From Gammaproteobacteria bacterium (GTDB taxonomy: Bacteria > Pseudomonadota > Gammaproteobacteria > Eutrophobiales > Eutrophobiaceae): a stretch of DNA of 64,000 nucleotides. The stretch is from the NCBI GenBank assembly GCA_030829955.1, contig JAURNY010000018.1, positions 30,377-94,376 of the forward strand, written 5' to 3'. Shown one piece after another: positions 19,330 through 26,959 of this stretch; the first letter of the stretch is position 1; every line of letters begins with the position of its first letter. The notes under the pieces are model-generated. The model had not been told where the DNA came from. It did not search any database and was given only the letters and a program-made list of their open reading frames with translations. Position numbers and translations under genes: made by a program.

Positions 19330-20418
19330 ATGTCGTCAATAACACAGGAAGAAGTCAAATCCATCCTACAAACTGTCCATGACCCGAATAACGGGCAGGA
19401 CCTAATCGCAGCCAAAGCCGTATCAGATATTCGTATTGATGGAGATTCAGTCTCTGCAGATATTGAATTGGGTTACCCAGCGGCCGGTTCGTTTGAGTCA
19501 CTCAGAAGTCATATTATTGATGCATTAAATTCGAAAAATATCAAAGTGGGCCGCATTGAGATTTCATCAAAGATAGTTGCTCATACCGTTCAGCAAGGTG
19601 TTTCACTGTTACCTAATATTAAAAATACGATTGCCGTGGCTTCAGGCAAAGGCGGTGTGGGCAAATCAACTACTTCCATTAATCTGGCATTAGCGCTGCA
19701 GGCTGAAGGTGCAAATGTGGGTATTCTGGATGCGGATATATATGGTCCCAGTCAGCCGCGCATGTTGGGTTTGACCGGTAAACCGGATACCAAAGATGGC
19801 AAATCAGTTGAGCCCAAAATCAGTTATCAACTGCAATCAATGTCGATTGGTTATTTAATTGAAGAAGATACGCCGATGATTTGGCGAGGGCCGATGGTCA
19901 CGGGGGCTCTTGAACAATTACTTAATGAAACTAACTGGGTTGATCTCGATTACTTGGTAATTGATCTTCCGCCGGGCACAGGTGATATTCAACTTACTCT
20001 GTGTCAGAAAATTCCGGTCAGTGGTGCAGTGATTGTAACCACACCACAGGACATCGCCTTGATGGATGCTAAGAAGGCGCTGAAGATGTTTGAAAAAGTA
20101 AACGTGCCTGTTCTAGGTGTAATTGAAAACATGAGTACTCATATATGCAGCCAGTGTGGCCATGAAGAACATATCTTTGGTCGAGGTGGGGGTGAACAGA
20201 TGGCGAAACAATATAATGTTGACTTGTTAGGTTCGTTGCCATTGGATATTACGATTCGTGAAGGTGTTGATAGTGGTAAGCCTACGGTTGCGCTTCAACC
20301 TGAATCAGAAATTACTCAACGTTATCGTGAAATCGCACGGAAGTCTTCATCAAAACTGGCGTTAAAAGCGAGAGACTATACGTCTAGATTTCCCAAGATC
20401 GTAGTTGAAAATAACTAA
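19330..20418 (+). CDS. apbC: Iron-sulfur cluster carrier ATPase ApbC/Mrp
   Basis: P-loop ATPase that carries 4Fe-4S clusters to apo-proteins, 362 residues. An N-terminal DUF59/MIP18-like domain (about 1-85) is followed by the deviant Walker A GKGGVGKST (106-114) and the ParA/MinD-type core with DADIYGPSQPRMLG. A CxxC cluster ligand pair (CSQC) lies near residue 272. Divergent orientation from metG is common in Gammaproteobacteria. The upstream 115 bases must hold both promoters. Confidence 0.96.
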   Translation: MSSITQEEVKSILQTVHDPNNGQDLIAAKAVSDIRIDGDSVSADIELGYPAAGSFESLRSHIIDALNSKNIKVGRIEISSKIVAHTVQQGVSLLPNIKNTIAVASGKGGVGKSTTSINLALALQAEGANVGILDADIYGPSQPRMLGLTGKPDTKDGKSVEPKISYQLQSMSIGYLIEEDTPMIWRGPMVTGALEQLLNETNWVDLDYLVIDLPPGTGDIQLTLCQKIPVSGAVIVTTPQDIALMDAKKALKMFEKVNVPVLGVIENMSTHICSQCGHEEHIFGRGGGEQMAKQYNVDLLGSLPLDITIREGVDSGKPTVALQPESEITQRYREIARKSSSKLALKARDYTSRFPKIVVENN

Positions 20419-20551
20419 AAATGCACTTATTCGCGATTACATCGTCAGCTCCATGCTCGAATACTAATGTATTTATCTATACACTCCGTTTCTGCATGTG
20501 GTGCTTCCACGTGCTCACAAAAATATACTATTTTTTAAGGGTGAATAATAA

Positions 20552-21118
20552 ATGAGTGTTAAATCGGATAAATGGATCAGAAGAATGGCAGAAGAGAAGA
20601 AAATGATCGAGCCATTCGAAGCGGAACAGGTAAAAATCCGAGGTAATAACAAACTTATTTCTTACGGCACTTCTAGTTATGGTTATGATGTGCGTTGTTC
20701 TAATGAATTTAAAATTTTTACTAATGTTCATTCTGCGACAGTTGATCCAAAATATTTTGATCCGAAAAGTTTTGTCGATGTAAAAAGTGATTATTGCATT
20801 ATTCCCCCCAATGCTTTTGCATTAGCCAGAACAGTTGAATATTTTAGAATTCCAAGAAATGTATTAACGATTTGTTTAGGCAAATCGACTTACGCGCGTT
20901 GCGGTATTATTGTGAATGTCACGCCTCTGGAGCCGGAATGGGAAGGGCATGTGACGCTGGAATTTTCTAATACGACAAATCTGCCTGCAAAAATATATGC
21001 AAACGAAGGTGTTGCACAGATGATCTTTCTGGAATCAGATGAAGTGTGTGAAACCTCGTATAAAGATCGTGCCGGCAAATATCAGGGACAGACAGGGGTT
21101 ACCTTACCTAAAACCTGA
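20552..21118 (+). CDS. dcd: dCTP deaminase
   Basis: Deaminates dCTP to dUTP, the main route to dTMP in Gammaproteobacteria; 188 residues. Characteristic segments are [20 protein letters not shown], the substrate loop [25 protein letters not shown] split over positions 110-135, and the C-terminal [19 protein letters not shown] that closes over the nucleotide. The ATG follows an AAGGGTG site at an acceptable distance. It lies downstream of apbC, an order common in the class. Confidence 0.97.
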   Translation: MSVKSDKWIRRMAEEKKMIEPFEAEQVKIRGNNKLISYGTSSYGYDVRCSNEFKIFTNVHSATVDPKYFDPKSFVDVKSDYCIIPPNAFALARTVEYFRIPRNVLTICLGKSTYARCGIIVNVTPLEPEWEGHVTLEFSNTTNLPAKIYANEGVAQMIFLESDEVCETSYKDRAGKYQGQTGVTLPKT

Positions 21119-21361
21119 TCTAACCATTTATTGCTGCATAAAACCGATTAGTGTTGCCAGACACACTAAATATTCCTTATTCCAATTCTGAATTGTTGAT
21201 GTAATGTCATACAGAATGACTAGTGTTGAATCACATGTGTGCCGTAATTACTGATCAATTTATTGGTAGTTCAGGCATAATCTTTACTAGCCAAATTTAA
21301 TGGCAAACACTGTTTATCTGGCAACGTAAACCCAATTAGGAATTTTAAAAAAATAAAAATT

Positions 21362-22756
21362 ATGAAAACCTACCCACTATTTTTTTTGCTAGAAGGACAA
21401 AACTGTCTAGTCATAGGCGGCGGTCCAGTTGCTGCTCGAAAAGTAGAGCGATTGTGTCAAGCGGGTGGGAATGTCTTGGTGTTGACCAAAGATATATCTC
21501 AGGAACTTATTGATTTAAAAAAAAAATATGAATTTAAGTTAGAACAAAGAGCATATAAGCAAACAGATTTGCAAGCACAAAGCATTGTCATTGCTGCCAG
21601 TGATGACAAAATATTAAATGTAGAGATAGCCAATATTGCCAAGGCAAATAATATTCTGGTGAATGTCGTGAACCAACCGAATGCAGGCAATTTTATTGTG
21701 CCTTCGATGATTGAACGTCAACCAATAAGCATTGCTATCTCGACTGGGGGCGCATCGCCTGTTCTTGCTAGATTATTACGAGCGCGATTGGAAACCCTGA
21801 TTCCATCACATTACGGTAAATTAGCTGAGTTAATGGCAAAGTTTCGTGAAAACGCCAAGCAGAAGTTTCCAGATTTACATAAGCGCCGACAGTTCTGGGA
21901 AAAGGCGTTAAGTGGCAAGATTTCAGAATTATTATTTAGTGGACAGGTTCAACTAGCTGAACATTATCTCGAAACTATGTTCAATAGGACTTATGCCGAG
22001 GAAGATCATAAGGGTGAGGTTTATCTTGTAGGTGGCGGACCAGGCGAGCCTGATTTATTAACCTTTCGAGCATTGCGATTGATGCAGCAGGCTGATGTCG
22101 TACTTTTTGATCGTCTAGTATCGCCGTCGATAGTCGATCTGGTTAATCAAGATGCTGAGCGGATTTACGTTGGTAAACAACGTAGTAATCATAGTTTACC
22201 ACAACAGGAGATTAATCAATTACTGGTTGATTTAGCAAAACAGGGTAAACATGTATTGAGGTTAAAAGGTGGTGACCCGTTTATCTTTGGTCGAGGTGGT
22301 GAGGAGATTGAATTACTGACCGAGAACCACATTCCGTTTCAGATTGTGCCGGGTATTACAGCGGCGAGTGGTTGTTCTACTTACGCAGGCATTCCATTAA
22401 CGCATCGGGATTATGCTCAATCCTGTTTATTTATTACCGGTCATTTGAAAGACGGCTCAATGAATCTAAATTGGCAGGCATTGGTGCAACCACAACAAAC
22501 ACTGGCGGTTTATATGGGGACACATGGTCTGGATATTTTAAGTCGTGAATTAATCAGTCATGGTATGGCAAGTGATACGCCTGCTGCGATTATTCAACAG
22601 GGTACTACCGAGCAACAGAATGTTTATACTTCTACATTGGCAATTTTACCGGACATGCCAAAGCAGTTTGATATTAAACCGCCAAGCATGATCATTATTG
22701 GCGAAGTTGTAAAACTAAGAGAAAAACTTGCCTGGTTTGAATTAACTAAAAATTGA
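21362..22756 (+). CDS. cysG: Siroheme synthase CysG (trifunctional)
   Basis: Makes siroheme for sulfite/nitrite reductases from uroporphyrinogen III. It has 464 residues, the full-length bifunctional form. The N-terminal precorrin-2 dehydrogenase/ferrochelatase half (about 1-210) has the Rossmann motif VIGGGPVAARKVERL. The C-terminal uroporphyrinogen-III methyltransferase half (about 216-460) starts VYLVGGGPGEPDLLT and includes KGGDPFIFGRGGEE and VVPGITAASG. It stands alone, convergent with msrB. Its presence implies assimilatory or dissimilatory sulfite or nitrite reduction. Confidence 0.97.
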   Translation: MKTYPLFFLLEGQNCLVIGGGPVAARKVERLCQAGGNVLVLTKDISQELIDLKKKYEFKLEQRAYKQTDLQAQSIVIAASDDKILNVEIANIAKANNILVNVVNQPNAGNFIVPSMIERQPISIAISTGGASPVLARLLRARLETLIPSHYGKLAELMAKFRENAKQKFPDLHKRRQFWEKALSGKISELLFSGQVQLAEHYLETMFNRTYAEEDHKGEVYLVGGGPGEPDLLTFRALRLMQQADVVLFDRLVSPSIVDLVNQDAERIYVGKQRSNHSLPQQEINQLLVDLAKQGKHVLRLKGGDPFIFGRGGEEIELLTENHIPFQIVPGITAASGCSTYAGIPLTHRDYAQSCLFITGHLKDGSMNLNWQALVQPQQTLAVYMGTHGLDILSRELISHGMASDTPAAIIQQGTTEQQNVYTSTLAILPDMPKQFDIKPPSMIIIGEVVKLREKLAWFELTKN

Positions 22757-22830
22757 ATTTCATTGATGGTCAATAACAGGCATTGTCAACATTTAAAAAT
22801 GTTTATATCCGCACTTTCCTCTTCTATAAA

Positions 22831-23217
22831 TTATTTTTTGTTTAATTTTAATGATACTGAATTAATACAATAACGTAGCCCAGTTGGTTGGGGCCCATCC
22901 TCAAAAACGTGGCCAAGGTGAGCATCACACTGTTGACACAAGACTTCTGTTCTTCTCATACCAAGACTATTATCAGATTCAGTAGTAACTGCATCTGGCA
23001 TGGGTTCCCAAAAGCTTGGCCAACCAGAGCCAGAATCATATTTAGTATCAGAGTTGAATAATGATGCACCACAGCAAGTACAGTGATAGATACCTTCATC
23101 TTTGCAATCGTAGTATTTCCCGGTAAACGCACGCTCTGTACCTTTCTCGCGGCAGACTCGATATTCTTCCGCCGACAATTTTTCCCGCCAGTTTTTATCA
23201 GTTTTATTAGTAGTCAT
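22831..23217 (-). CDS. msrB: Peptide methionine-R-sulfoxide reductase MsrB
   Basis: Repairs methionine-R-sulfoxide in proteins; 128 residues from the ATG at 23217. A TTG further upstream (23253) would add a hydrophobic segment without support. Zinc cysteines occur as CTCC and CQQC, and the substrate motif SGSGWPSFW is intact. The catalytic cysteine is in RYCINSVSL, and GHVFEDGP is conserved. It is cytoplasmic, with no signal peptide in the chosen form. No strong ribosome site is visible, so the start is less certain than the identity. Confidence 0.93.
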   Translation of the reverse strand: MTTNKTDKNWREKLSAEEYRVCREKGTERAFTGKYYDCKDEGIYHCTCCGASLFNSDTKYDSGSGWPSFWEPMPDAVTTESDNSLGMRRTEVLCQQCDAHLGHVFEDGPQPTGLRYCINSVSLKLNKK

Positions 23218-23398
23218 GAGTTTAATTATTGAATACAGCATTGATAATATCAAAAACTTTACTTGTCGCTTTTTCGATTAATATGACCGAATTATCTAAT
23301 ATTTATCTTTTCCGTGTATCTTTTATTTTAGGTAATTTGTCTTATAAGTCACCAGGCAGATCACTTTATCTAACTTCGGCGGTAATGTACCGTTTTTT

Positions 23399-23668
23399 CT
23401 AGTTATATTTGTAAGCTGGGAGGGATTCTTTATTTGTGAGCCCCTTGGGCATCTTTTTCGATTTATCTTTCGCTTGTTTATCATGCTCGGATTCTGAGTC
23501 TTTATCTTTGTTCTTGAATTATTTCTCCATGATATGCTTTTCAAATTCAGAAAAAACGACATCAGAAATGGAGTCATCATGACTTTCTTTGCCCGCCTTA
23601 TCGGATTTATGATTTTCAAAATGTTTGTTTTTCTCTTTTTCAGCAAATGAGACTTGAGGTGCTCCCAT
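23399..23668 (-). pseudogene. Decayed gene for a small Lys/Glu/Asp-rich hydrophilic protein
   Basis: One frame begins at an ATG (23668), encodes 49 very hydrophilic residues (MGAPQVSFAEKEKNK onward) and stops at TAA (23519). It then continues in the same frame with the same Lys/Asp/Ser-rich composition (FKNKDKDSESEHDKQAKD) to a TAG at 23399. That reads like one gene interrupted by a single stop. Another frame on this strand is also open but gives a less protein-like composition. No family is recognised and no ribosome site is evident. It may be non-coding. Confidence 0.3.
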
Positions 23669-23792
23669 AAATACTATTGTGATAGAGCATTGCCCAAACC
23701 GACGTCAGATAAATCAGGCTAACTTATGATTAATCCTCAACATAAATCAAAATAGTTATAGTAATTAGATAGTAAAACTTGCTAATTCGCTA

Positions 23793-23832
23793 AATGTTCT
23801 CTAAGCTACAAAAAAGAGAACATTAGGAGAAC
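23793..23832 (+). promoter_or_regulatory. Candidate LexA operator upstream of lexA
   Basis: A perfect 10-base inverted repeat AATGTTCTCT (23793-23802) / AGAGAACATT (23815-23824) lies just before lexA. It overlaps a direct repeat GAAC-N7-GAAC (23818-23832). The AGGAG ribosome site of lexA lies inside the direct repeat. Autoregulation by LexA is known. GAAC/GTTC-N7 repeats are the alphaproteobacterial operator type, and no E. coli-type CTGT-N8-ACAG box was seen. Binding is inferred. Confidence 0.5.
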
Positions 23833-23836
23833 ATAA

Positions 23837-24433
23837 ATGTTGACTGGCCTTGAAGAGAAAGTACTAGAGTTTATTACTCGTTACATCACCCAAAATGGGC
23901 ATTCGCCAACATTAATAGAAATTGGTGATGCTTTGGAAATTAATTCCAAGGGCACGATACATCGCTACGTCGATTCGTTAATAAAAAAGGGTCATTTACA
24001 TCGTGACGGTCGCAGTTGGCGTGGACTGCGTTTAACTGGAGAACAAAATAAACGACTTATTATTTTACCTTTTGTCGGTCGTATTGCTGCGGGTAAGCCG
24101 ATAGAAGCCATTCCTGAGCAGCTGGAAATAAATTTTTCCGATATGTTAATGGGAAGTGATCGTTACGCGCTGGAAGTTAGAGGTGACTCGATGATCGAAG
24201 CGGGTATTTTTGATGGTGATTATGTTGTCGTTAGACAAACAGATACTGCCAATAATGGTGATATTGTTATCGCATTAATTGATAATGGTGAAGCGACATT
24301 AAAGAGATTACGTAAACACGGTGACCGCGTAGAATTGATTCCTGCTAATCAATCAATGGCGCCGATGATCTATCCTGCTGATCGTGTATATATTCAAGGT
24401 GTCGTTGTTGGACAAGTTCGATCCTATCGTTAG
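23837..24433 (+). CDS. lexA: SOS repressor LexA
   Basis: Self-cleaving repressor of the SOS regulon, 198 residues. The N-terminal winged helix (about 1-70, GHSPTLIEIGDALEINSKGTI) is divergent from E. coli LexA at its recognition helix. The cleavage site is A85-G86 and the catalytic dyad S118 (GDSMIEAG) and K156 (TLKRL) is intact. It is preceded by an AGGAG ribosome site inside a repeated GAGAACAT motif. It is flanked by decayed genes on both sides, and no sulA, imuA or dnaE2 follows. Confidence 0.93.
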   Translation: MLTGLEEKVLEFITRYITQNGHSPTLIEIGDALEINSKGTIHRYVDSLIKKGHLHRDGRSWRGLRLTGEQNKRLIILPFVGRIAAGKPIEAIPEQLEINFSDMLMGSDRYALEVRGDSMIEAGIFDGDYVVVRQTDTANNGDIVIALIDNGEATLKRLRKHGDRVELIPANQSMAPMIYPADRVYIQGVVVGQVRSYR

Positions 24434-24692
24434 ATACTCATATTGCTAAGCGTGGCCATAATGTCATTCAGGATCAAGGTTGCATGCGGATGATCTATTT
24501 CAAACTGTTCAACTGAACGCTTGATCTAATCGAATAAGGAATCATCATCAGTATTATCGCCATGTAATGTTTCAAGTTCACAGATTAATTTATATATTTC
24601 TGCCTTGTCTTCAGGCGTTTCAAACTCAACTTCACTTAATTCTTTTTTAATTCTGCAAGTTTCTTGTTAATGTCTGTTATATGATTTCTCAA
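24430..24692 (-). pseudogene. Decayed DUF4404-family gene
   Basis: Reading the minus strand from a TTG at 24692 gives a coiled-coil-like N-terminus (DINKKLAELK). A one-base frameshift at an A-run is then needed, followed by KELSEVEFETPEDKAEIYKL, a TAG stop, and an intact C-terminus SVEQFEIDHPHATLILNDI ending TLSNMSI. That ending matches the DUF4404 pattern (a VxxFExxHP core and an LSxMGI-like end). One frameshift plus one in-frame stop indicate decay. The stop codon overlaps the end of lexA. The family is of unknown function. Confidence 0.6.
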
Positions 24693-24735
24693 TTATAATT
24701 TTCATTCTAATCGTAGCAGTTTATGAGCATATTGG

Positions 24736-25143
24736 ATGTTTATTAATAAACAATTTGTATTGTGGTTAATTTTATTTTGGTTTGTTTATCACCAGAATGC
24801 AATTGCAGATCAGTGTCCGACTGTGGATATGATTAAGGAAAGAAAAATATCGCGTAAATATGAGTGGTGGATTGATGAACGAAGAGATTTGGATGATCTA
24901 CTGACTGTGGAAAAACTCTATTCAGTTAGAATAAAGGAACAAGATAAGTATGTTGCCTGTTATTACAGTGCAAGAGGTTTAATCATCCAAATGGATGCTG
25001 CACCTGCAGAATCCGAATGCGGTGTAATCGAATTCAAGGGACAATGGGATGCAGTAAATGATGCTGAAAGAGTATGTAATGAAGAAGATCCGTTTGCCTG
25101 CCAGTTTGCTATTTATTGTGATGAAACTACAAAAGAAGAGTAA
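24736..25143 (+). CDS. Secreted cysteine-rich hypothetical protein
   Basis: 135 residues with a signal peptide (about 1-24, WLILFWFVYHQNAIA) and a mature part of about 110 residues. Six cysteines in the mature part suggest up to three disulfides in the periplasm or outside. Tryptophans (YEWWIDERRD) and an acidic tail (DETTKEE) are notable. I recognise no family with certainty. It lies in a region of decayed genes but is itself uninterrupted. The ribosome site is weak. ppnP follows 35 bases later on the same strand. Confidence 0.6.
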   Translation: MFINKQFVLWLILFWFVYHQNAIADQCPTVDMIKERKISRKYEWWIDERRDLDDLLTVEKLYSVRIKEQDKYVACYYSARGLIIQMDAAPAESECGVIEFKGQWDAVNDAERVCNEEDPFACQFAIYCDETTKEE

Positions 25144-25178
25144 TAATATATTTTAAGCCCGATGGGAGAAATCTTAAT

Positions 25179-25487
25179 ATGTCAGAATTTAACAATGTAA
25201 CAATAATCAAAGAGGCAAATATCTACTTTGATGGTCGGGTAACAAGCAGAACTGTCGTATTTGAGAATGGCGCTAAAAAGACACTTGGCATCATGTTGCC
25301 AGGCGATTATGAATTTAATACAGATGCGCCTGAATTAATGGAAATTAATTCAGGAGAACTAGAGATACAACTATCTGGAGAGAGCTGGAAGAAAATAACA
25401 GGTGGAGAGTCTTTCGAAGTATCGGGTAATTCCAGTTTTAAACTAAAAATTCAGAAGTTGACTGATTATTGTTGCAGTTACTTGTAA
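25179..25487 (+). CDS. ppnP: Pyrimidine/purine nucleoside phosphorylase PpnP (DUF1255)
   Basis: Small cupin-like phosphorylase that cleaves nucleosides to base and ribose-1-phosphate; 102 residues, slightly longer than the usual 93-95 because of a short N-terminal extension. Family motifs are NIYFDGRVTSRTV, GIMLPGDYEFNTDAPE, SGELEIQL and the C-terminal GGESFEVSGNSSFKLKI. A GGGAG ribosome site precedes the ATG. A long imperfect hairpin lies 50 bases downstream. Confidence 0.93.
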   Translation: MSEFNNVTIIKEANIYFDGRVTSRTVVFENGAKKTLGIMLPGDYEFNTDAPELMEINSGELEIQLSGESWKKITGGESFEVSGNSSFKLKIQKLTDYCCSYL

Positions 25488-25536
25488 TGTCTATCTGAAG
25501 CGAACTATATTTCGAGCTAATATGTAGAATTAAAAT

Positions 25537-25587
25537 GACCCGAAATCGACGTTAACTAGAGGAGGTGTTACTTATCGACTTTGGGTC
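25537..25587. repeat. Imperfect 13-base inverted repeat after ppnP
   Basis: GACCCGAAATCGA (25537-25549) faces TCGACTTTGGGTC (25575-25587), with two non-identical positions that could form G-U pairs in RNA. The spacer is 25 bases. No T-run follows on the plus strand, so it is not a textbook terminator. It may end ppnP transcription or be a remnant of a mobile sequence. Confidence 0.4.
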
Positions 25588-25589
25588 AG

Positions 25590-25938
25590 CTCATAAGTAT
25601 TAGGTAGTATAAAAGGCGATGATTAACTAGGTAATTAATGAACCTATTGTAATGAGATTACGAACTGTTGGTCCTAGTTATTAAATATCTTCAAACTTGA
25701 GAGTCAGGGCACCCTCAAAAAGAATTACAGTAATAGTCAGCTATACGATTAGGAATAAAATATCACCAAATAACCCATCAGGATTAATAAAATTTAATAC
25801 CGGCCCAACCAATAAACCAATTAATAAGAGAAATAAAATAGCTGGTAAGCGAGCCTAGGAAGCCAACTATTGGCTGATAATGCCAAGTATTCCTATGCCT
25901 GCGAGTGATAATAAAACGCCAGTATCCAATATGATGCC
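25590..25938 (-). pseudogene. Decayed Na+(K+)/H+ antiporter (CPA-type) N-terminal fragment
   Basis: One minus-strand frame reads LDTGVLLSLAGIGILGIISQ, stop, LAS, stop, ARLPAILFLLLIGLLVGP, VLNFINPDGLFGDILFLIV, stop, LTITVILFEGALTLKFEDI, two stops, LGPTVRNLITIGSLIT, stop. This matches the start of cation:proton antiporters, where the intact family shows W at several of the stop positions. Several stops therefore look like TGG-to-TAG changes. About 115 codons remain recognisable and the C-terminal two thirds are missing. The start lies about 10 bases after the stop of the upstream secreted-protein gene. Confidence 0.7.
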
Positions 25939-25944
25939 TTTAAA

Positions 25945-26543
25945 CTAAATATCTTTTCGGTTTATATGATAAGCAGTATTAAGAGAGTTTAACATGGCCT
26001 CTCTTAATATACCTTTCTCGTCATTGCTAAATAATGAGAATACAAGTAGTACCTCATTTACCGAAACAGCACCCTGCGTTAAATATTTAAATTCATTTTG
26101 TTTTGCATTGCTGTCAGTTAAATCAAAAAAATAACCATTACCTTGTTTGCTTTCGACAGTTTGTAATATTAGTTTCGTTTGATCAGAATATGCGATTATT
26201 TTGTTGCCTGCTTCAGTCACTATATTTTTTACATATTCTTCGCTAGTTATGTTTTTATGGTATCCGGTGTTTGTAAACACCGACATGTTTAATTGAAAAA
26301 TTTCTTTTTTGTATTTGTCGAGTATATAGAAGGTAATAAGCGGCGGTATGTTTTCATCGGTTTTTGTGAAGTTGTAATTCCAGATACGGGGAACTTGCAT
26401 AATAAGTTCACCATGACCCGGAATAGAAAAGGTTTCTGTGTCGGCTAAATAACTATTTTCTGCCGATAAAGTAGTATTTGTCAGGGCAAGAGACAGTGAA
26501 AAAAAACAATAGCTGTAATTTTTGTCTGAATTATTCGACGCAT
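25945..26543 (-). pseudogene. Secreted hypothetical protein, frame broken at a poly-T tract
   Basis: The body (from 26400 down, 151 residues) has no good start of its own. In the same frame, upstream sequence continues as a signal-peptide-like segment (FFSLSLALTNTTLSA) and ENSYLADTETFSIPGHGEL. The natural start is the ATG at 26543, but it is in another frame and ends after 20 codons. Both frames meet at a run of eight T on the coding strand (26499-26506). Nine (or six) T would give one protein of about 200 residues. The mature part has no recognised family. It overlaps the upstream zinc-peptidase-like gene by 13 bases, so the two form a unit. A sequencing error or phase variation is possible. 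Confidence 0.6.
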
Positions 26544-26935
26544 GGAGGGAAATTCATATATATCGCAGTAAAGCGACCGGCTATTGTATTTAAATATTGT
26601 TTTTGAATTGAATAAGCTTCACGTTCTCGTTTTGCATGTAGATCACAGTTCATAGTGTGATACTCACCACTAATATCCTGTAGATAATGTGCAAGCTCAT
26701 GGACGATAACACTGCGGGTGTAGGCATCGGTGTGACCATCCAGACGCTCATCTATGTAAATTGTGCCTTTATCGTTGTACCAAGCAACAACATCACATTT
26801 TTCATAGCCCGCACATGCATTTTCTATAAAAAATGAATATGGTTTGTAATCAATCTCGGGAGGGATACCCGGATGAGAATAACTCGATAATTTAACAGTC
26901 CAACTTAACAAGACTGCAAGTAATTTTGCTTCCAT
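26531..26935 (-). CDS. Putative zinc metallopeptidase-like protein (HExxH)
   Basis: 134 residues. A short hydrophobic N-terminus (LLAVLLSWTVKL) may be a signal peptide. The zinc-binding HELAH motif is at 79-83 (VIVHELAHYLQDI). CDLHAKREREAY lies about 20 residues later and could supply a third ligand (His or Glu), as in gluzincin-like proteins. Cysteines (CAGYEKC and two more) suggest disulfides. It overlaps the start of the downstream secreted gene by 13 bases. The small size suggests a minimal secreted or periplasmic peptidase. Substrate and activity are unproven. Confidence 0.7.
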   Translation of the reverse strand: MEAKLLAVLLSWTVKLSSYSHPGIPPEIDYKPYSFFIENACAGYEKCDVVAWYNDKGTIYIDERLDGHTDAYTRSVIVHELAHYLQDISGEYHTMNCDLHAKREREAYSIQKQYLNTIAGRFTAIYMNFPPCVE

Positions 26936-26959
26936 AAGGATGCCTAGTGTAATAAATGG

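Noticed and set aside
23323..23646. 107-codon minus-strand frame
   Set aside because: Unlikely composition for a protein, no ribosome site; the neighbouring frame with one stop is a better candidate for a former gene.
25590..25938. TAG recoding to tryptophan or another residue
   Set aside because: lexA and other intact genes end in TAG, and this fragment also contains TAA and TGA stops, so simple decay explains it.
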